A DNA stretch of 64,000 nucleotides from Marisimplicoccus sp038110465 (GTDB lineage Bacteria > Bacteroidota > Bacteroidia > Flavobacteriales > Flavobacteriaceae), in assembly GCA_038110465.1 (NCBI GenBank), contig JAYNJU010000005.1:1-64000 (forward strand). The letters are read 5' to 3'. The notes under the pieces were generated by a model, which worked only from the letters and a program-made list of their open reading frames with translations, had not been told where the DNA came from and searched no databases. The position numbers and the translations under genes are program-made. Below are positions 61,049 to 64,000 of this stretch, one piece after another (positions within the stretch are counted from its first letter, which is position 1; the number at the start of each line of letters is the position of its first letter).

Positions 61049-62425
61049 TTATTTATTGTTGTATTTAAGCTTTTTTTCAACTGCTAAAATTAATTGATTA
61101 GCTATATCTTTTCCAGTAGCATTTTCAATACCTTCAAGGCCAGGAGATGAATTTACTTCTAATACCAGTGGACCTCTATTTGACCTTATAATATCAACAC
61201 CTGCAACATCTAATTTCATAGCTTTTGCAGCTTTTACAGCAATTTTCTTTTCATCAGTAGTAATTTTTACTTTTTTTGATTTACCTCCCTGGTGAATATT
61301 TGCTCTAAACTCACCAACCAGTGCCTCTCTTTGAATGGAAGCTACAACTTTTCCATCAACAACAAAACATCTCAAGTCTTTGCCATCAGCCTCTTTAATA
61401 AATTCCTGTACAAGAATATTTGTTTTTAAACTTTTAAAGGCATTTATAGCACTCTCTGCTGCTTTATTAGTTTCAGCCATTACAACACCTTTACCTTGAG
61501 TGCTTTCCAGTAGTTTAATTATTAATGGTGCATTCCCAACAAGACTAATTAGGTCTTTAGTTTCAAGTGGAGACTTTGCAAAACCAGTAGTTGGAATAGG
61601 TATTTTATTTTTTGAAAATTCTTGAGATGAGAATAGTTTATCTCTAGATAATGAAATTGAGTCTGCAGAATTTAAGCAATATGTTCCAATAGATTCAAAT
61701 TGTCTTACAAGAGCACAACCATAGAATGTCATACTTGGTCTAATTCTTGGAATTACTGCATCAACAGAAACAATGCTCCCCCCTCTATACCTTACTTCAG
61801 GTTTGCCATCTGTAAGTCCAATATAACATTGTTGCATATTATAAAAGCTCATTTCATGCCCTCTTTGTCTTCCAGCTTCCATTATTCTTTTATTACTATA
61901 GAGCTCTTTATTTGTTGCCAAAAGTGCGATATGAAGACCAGATTTTTTATGAGCCAAGTGGCTATATAATTCATTTATTTTTTTACTAGAGATATCTCCA
62001 AAAACATATTCTTTTGATGGATCTACAAGAAACCTCTCTATCATTGCTTCCCTACCAAGTAACATTCTATGCTCCATAGACTCTCTATTTGCAAGTGATA
62101 TTTCAATTTCAAAATTATTATCTCCAATCTTTACAGGTAACTTAATTACAAATCTCTTTTGAGCTATACCGGAAGAAGTTCTTACTATTCTAGTATCAAA
62201 AATTTTAGCAATACAAGATATAGTAACACTTCTATTATCTTGAATAGGATTAACTTCAAATTGAACAAACTGCTCACCTTTTCTTATAACTCTTTTAATA
62301 TTGATTGCTTGAAGAGAAGATGTTTTTGCTCCAGAATCAACCCTTGCTTTTATTGCAGGTATATTTAATGAGTCAAAAGAACACCACTCAACATTTCCAA
62401 TTAGAGTTAATTTATCTTTTGCCAT
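61049..62425 (-). CDS. fusion of retropepsin-like zinc protease domain and RimK ATP-grasp ligase
   Basis: A 458-residue fusion. Residues 1-145 are an ATP-dependent zinc protease (RimB-like/PF05618-type) domain with ARVDSGAKTSSLQA at 28-40 (the DSGA-type active site) and MLLGREAMIERFLVDP at 121-136. Residues 165-455 are a RimK-type ATP-grasp ligase: pre-ATP-grasp around 165-260, LIIKLLESTQGKGVVMAE at 301-318, and VAGVDIIRSNRGPLVLEVNSSPG at 408-429 (seen as GVDIIRS and LEVNSSPG). RimK adds Glu residues to ribosomal protein S6 in Escherichia coli; here the acceptor is unknown. It starts 1 bp after the DUF5916 gene stop. Confidence 0.9.
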   Translation of the reverse strand: MAKDKLTLIGNVEWCSFDSLNIPAIKARVDSGAKTSSLQAINIKRVIRKGEQFVQFEVNPIQDNRSVTISCIAKIFDTRIVRTSSGIAQKRFVIKLPVKIGDNNFEIEISLANRESMEHRMLLGREAMIERFLVDPSKEYVFGDISSKKINELYSHLAHKKSGLHIALLATNKELYSNKRIMEAGRQRGHEMSFYNMQQCYIGLTDGKPEVRYRGGSIVSVDAVIPRIRPSMTFYGCALVRQFESIGTYCLNSADSISLSRDKLFSSQEFSKNKIPIPTTGFAKSPLETKDLISLVGNAPLIIKLLESTQGKGVVMAETNKAAESAINAFKSLKTNILVQEFIKEADGKDLRCFVVDGKVVASIQREALVGEFRANIHQGGKSKKVKITTDEKKIAVKAAKAMKLDVAGVDIIRSNRGPLVLEVNSSPGLEGIENATGKDIANQLILAVEKKLKYNNK

Positions 62426-62426
62426 T

Positions 62427-64000
62427 TTAAATACCTAATAAGTACTGAAATTTAATAAAAAACTGAGATCTATTTATTAGAAATGGATTGAATTCTTCTG
62501 GATCTAAATTAAAATCATTAATTGAATTCTGAATACCTCCAATATAGAATATAGTTGATGGATCAGGGTTCCACTTAAATAAAGGTTGCACTAAGAATGT
62601 TTCATTAAATTTATTATACTCACTAACAATTCTAAAACTTAGATCATTATTAAATTGATATCTAACTGAAAACCTTGAGATATAACCATCGTAAAAACTT
62701 CTTTTTTTATCAATACTTTGAAGCCTTGAGTAATTGATTGAAGAGGTTAAATTTAGATTCTCTCCAATCTTATAACTTACTCTAAAAAAACTTGAAAGTT
62801 CTTTTCCAACCTCTGGAATATCCTCATTAAATGCAATCTCTCTTCCAAAAATATATTTAAGCATAAATGATAAATCTTCATTAGGAAAACCCATTATTGT
62901 AATTTCCGATTTACCAACATTTTTAAAATCAATTCCTCTGAAATTTCTAAATGGATTAATATCATAATTATACATAACAAGAGTTTTTGCAAAAGTTTTT
63001 GCAGTGATATCAAAATCAATATTTTTTGACTTTAATTTGTTATAATAATTGTAAGTTAAATCACCCTTTATACTTACACTTAATTCTTGAAGATAGTCCT
63101 TTTCAAAAAAGTTTCTATAACCTTGATAAAAGGTGGTCCATTTTCTGTTAATTCTTGGCACAAATCCAACATCAGCTCTATATCCAGGGGAAATAGCTCT
63201 GTAAAATAAATATGTGCTCCAGTTCTCAGTATTTCTAGCTATTCTAAAGTAACTTGCACTTCCTTTAAACTTCTCTCCATCAAGTTCAACTGTTTTATCC
63301 ATGAATGAGTCATCACTCTCTATCCAATTTGCCTCTGGTTCTTCATTAAAGTTTTTAATAAATTCAAATTGAAATCTCCAGATTTTATTAAAAGTAAATA
63401 AACCATCAACTCCAAAAAGATTTCCATATCCACCTTCTTTATAATATCTGCTTGTTGTAAAAACCCCATACCTATTTCCTTCATCAATTATTCTTTGGTG
63501 TCTAAAAGCATTTACATAACTAACTCCACCATCTCCAAAATAAGATTTATCCTCTCCTCCAATGAGGTATGGAGAAGTTTGATCTATCGCGTTTAGTAAA
63601 ATAGTTCCAGAAGATTCTCCAAGACTAGTATATTTAGATGAGAAGCTAGGAGCGTTTATTGTCCTTGAATAAAATGCACCGTCAAGAAAATTTAACAACT
63701 CCATACCTCTATTAAAAAAAGGTCTTAGTTCTGGATATTCTAATGCATATGCAGAATTTATATCAATTTGTGTAACATCAGCCTCTATTTGAGAAAAATC
63801 AGGATTTATTGTTAACTCAACAGAAGAAGAAGGATTAAAGTCATAGTTTAGTCCAATACCCACGTCACCACCAACTTTTCCGTAAGTAATGGGATCACTA
63901 ATATCATTTTCTCTCTTACCCGAAACATTAGATGTAACATATGGAAGTAATTCTGTTTTACCTTTATAGACTATATCCTTCATAACCAATTTATCTGTTA
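62427..64000 (-). CDS. DUF5916 family protein, 5' end outside window
   Basis: The frame is open to the right edge, so the N terminus is missing; at least 520 residues are seen. The segments SSVELTINPDFSQIEADVTQ, IDINSAYALEYPELRPFF and NRGMELL fit the DUF5916 C-terminal region, followed by a large amount of beta strand sequence that looks like an outer-membrane barrel (NRKWTTFYQGYRNFF, LSFRIVSEYNKFN) and a final strand ending in FIKFQYLLGI. The family normally has an N-terminal carbohydrate-binding domain (CBM9-like) which would lie beyond 64000. An outer-membrane role is inferred. The RimK fusion follows after 1 bp. Confidence 0.85.
   Translation of the reverse strand, partial: TDKLVMKDIVYKGKTELLPYVTSNVSGKRENDISDPITYGKVGGDVGIGLNYDFNPSSSVELTINPDFSQIEADVTQIDINSAYALEYPELRPFFNRGMELLNFLDGAFYSRTINAPSFSSKYTSLGESSGTILLNAIDQTSPYLIGGEDKSYFGDGGVSYVNAFRHQRIIDEGNRYGVFTTSRYYKEGGYGNLFGVDGLFTFNKIWRFQFEFIKNFNEEPEANWIESDDSFMDKTVELDGEKFKGSASYFRIARNTENWSTYLFYRAISPGYRADVGFVPRINRKWTTFYQGYRNFFEKDYLQELSVSIKGDLTYNYYNKLKSKNIDFDITAKTFAKTLVMYNYDINPFRNFRGIDFKNVGKSEITIMGFPNEDLSFMLKYIFGREIAFNEDIPEVGKELSSFFRVSYKIGENLNLTSSINYSRLQSIDKKRSFYDGYISRFSVRYQFNNDLSFRIVSEYNKFNETFLVQPLFKWNPDPSTIFYIGGIQNSINDFNLDPEEFNPFLINRSQFFIKFQYLLGI

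Noticed and set aside
1..64000. CRISPR arrays, insertion sequences, prophage, rRNA or tRNA genes
   Set aside because: No direct repeat series, transposase or integrase genes, or tRNA/rRNA-like sequences were seen in the spacers, which are short throughout.

Overview
The window comes from the chromosome of a marine-type Bacteroidota bacterium, most likely a flavobacterium with a small, AT-rich, tightly packed genome. The evidence is the gene content: several SusC-like or plain TonB-dependent receptors, gldE, DUF4270, DUF5916, the short AtpC, the zinc-ligand-poor DksA/TraR protein, and a mevalonate-pathway HMG-CoA synthase. Nine of the operon starts also carry a Bacteroidota -7 box (TAnnTTTG), and I see no Shine-Dalgarno sequences. 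Many genes overlap by 1 or 4 bases. A run of 100 N at 4301-4400 shows this is an assembled scaffold with one unresolved join.

Layout. 1-860 is the end of a small redox operon (YceI-like protein, a 27-residue CDGSH iron-sulfur protein, FMN reductase). 842-3649 (minus) holds a methyltransferase, a histidine phosphatase, a YwaF-like membrane protein and an exported TIM-barrel isomerase. 3719-4300 is an unknown exported protein cut by the gap, and 4426-5568 is a lipoprotein with a class A beta-lactamase fold. 5565-7101 (minus) has a 2-oxoglutarate oxygenase and riboflavin synthase. 7147-11793 (plus) is pdxA, then the DUF177-rpmF-fabH-accB-accC fatty-acid operon. 11794-13367 (minus) is tdk-asd and 13492-15836 (plus) is rsmI-recJ, closed by a strong terminator. 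15879-32167 (minus) contains a TonB receptor, pgi, an M23 peptidase, a DUF3108 protein, uvrC, lspA, a DksA-like protein, ileS, a second receptor and recO, with a folate cyclo-ligase on the plus strand. 32172-35284 (minus) is gdhA, a flippase-like protein and panC, divergent from a GlgA N-domain protein and DUF4270 (35376-38011). 38153-46193 (minus) is etfA/etfB, HMG-CoA synthase, a large TonB receptor and an acyl-CoA synthetase. 46382-48174 is atpDC. 48155-50718 (minus) is recX, rng, a 29-residue basic protein and an HU protein. 50816-54493 (plus) is mutY-ssb-gldE and a DMT transporter. 54527-57953 (minus) is an M16 peptidase pair. 58015-60606 (plus) has a secreted protein, tesB, a nuclease lipoprotein and a SET protein. 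60610-64000 (minus) is a lipoprotein, a protease-RimK fusion and a DUF5916 protein that runs off the window.

Most of the window is ordinary housekeeping for this group. I found no mobile element, CRISPR array, rRNA, tRNA, phage or defence island, and nothing I would call a clear new multi-gene system. The best leads are small: the CDGSH mini-gene between translationally coupled partners, the tiny basic gene between HU and rng, a three-hairpin leader in front of rng, gldE without gldD next to it, the retropepsin-like/RimK fusion, and the Ala/Gln-rich inserts in the receptor at 41387-44308.
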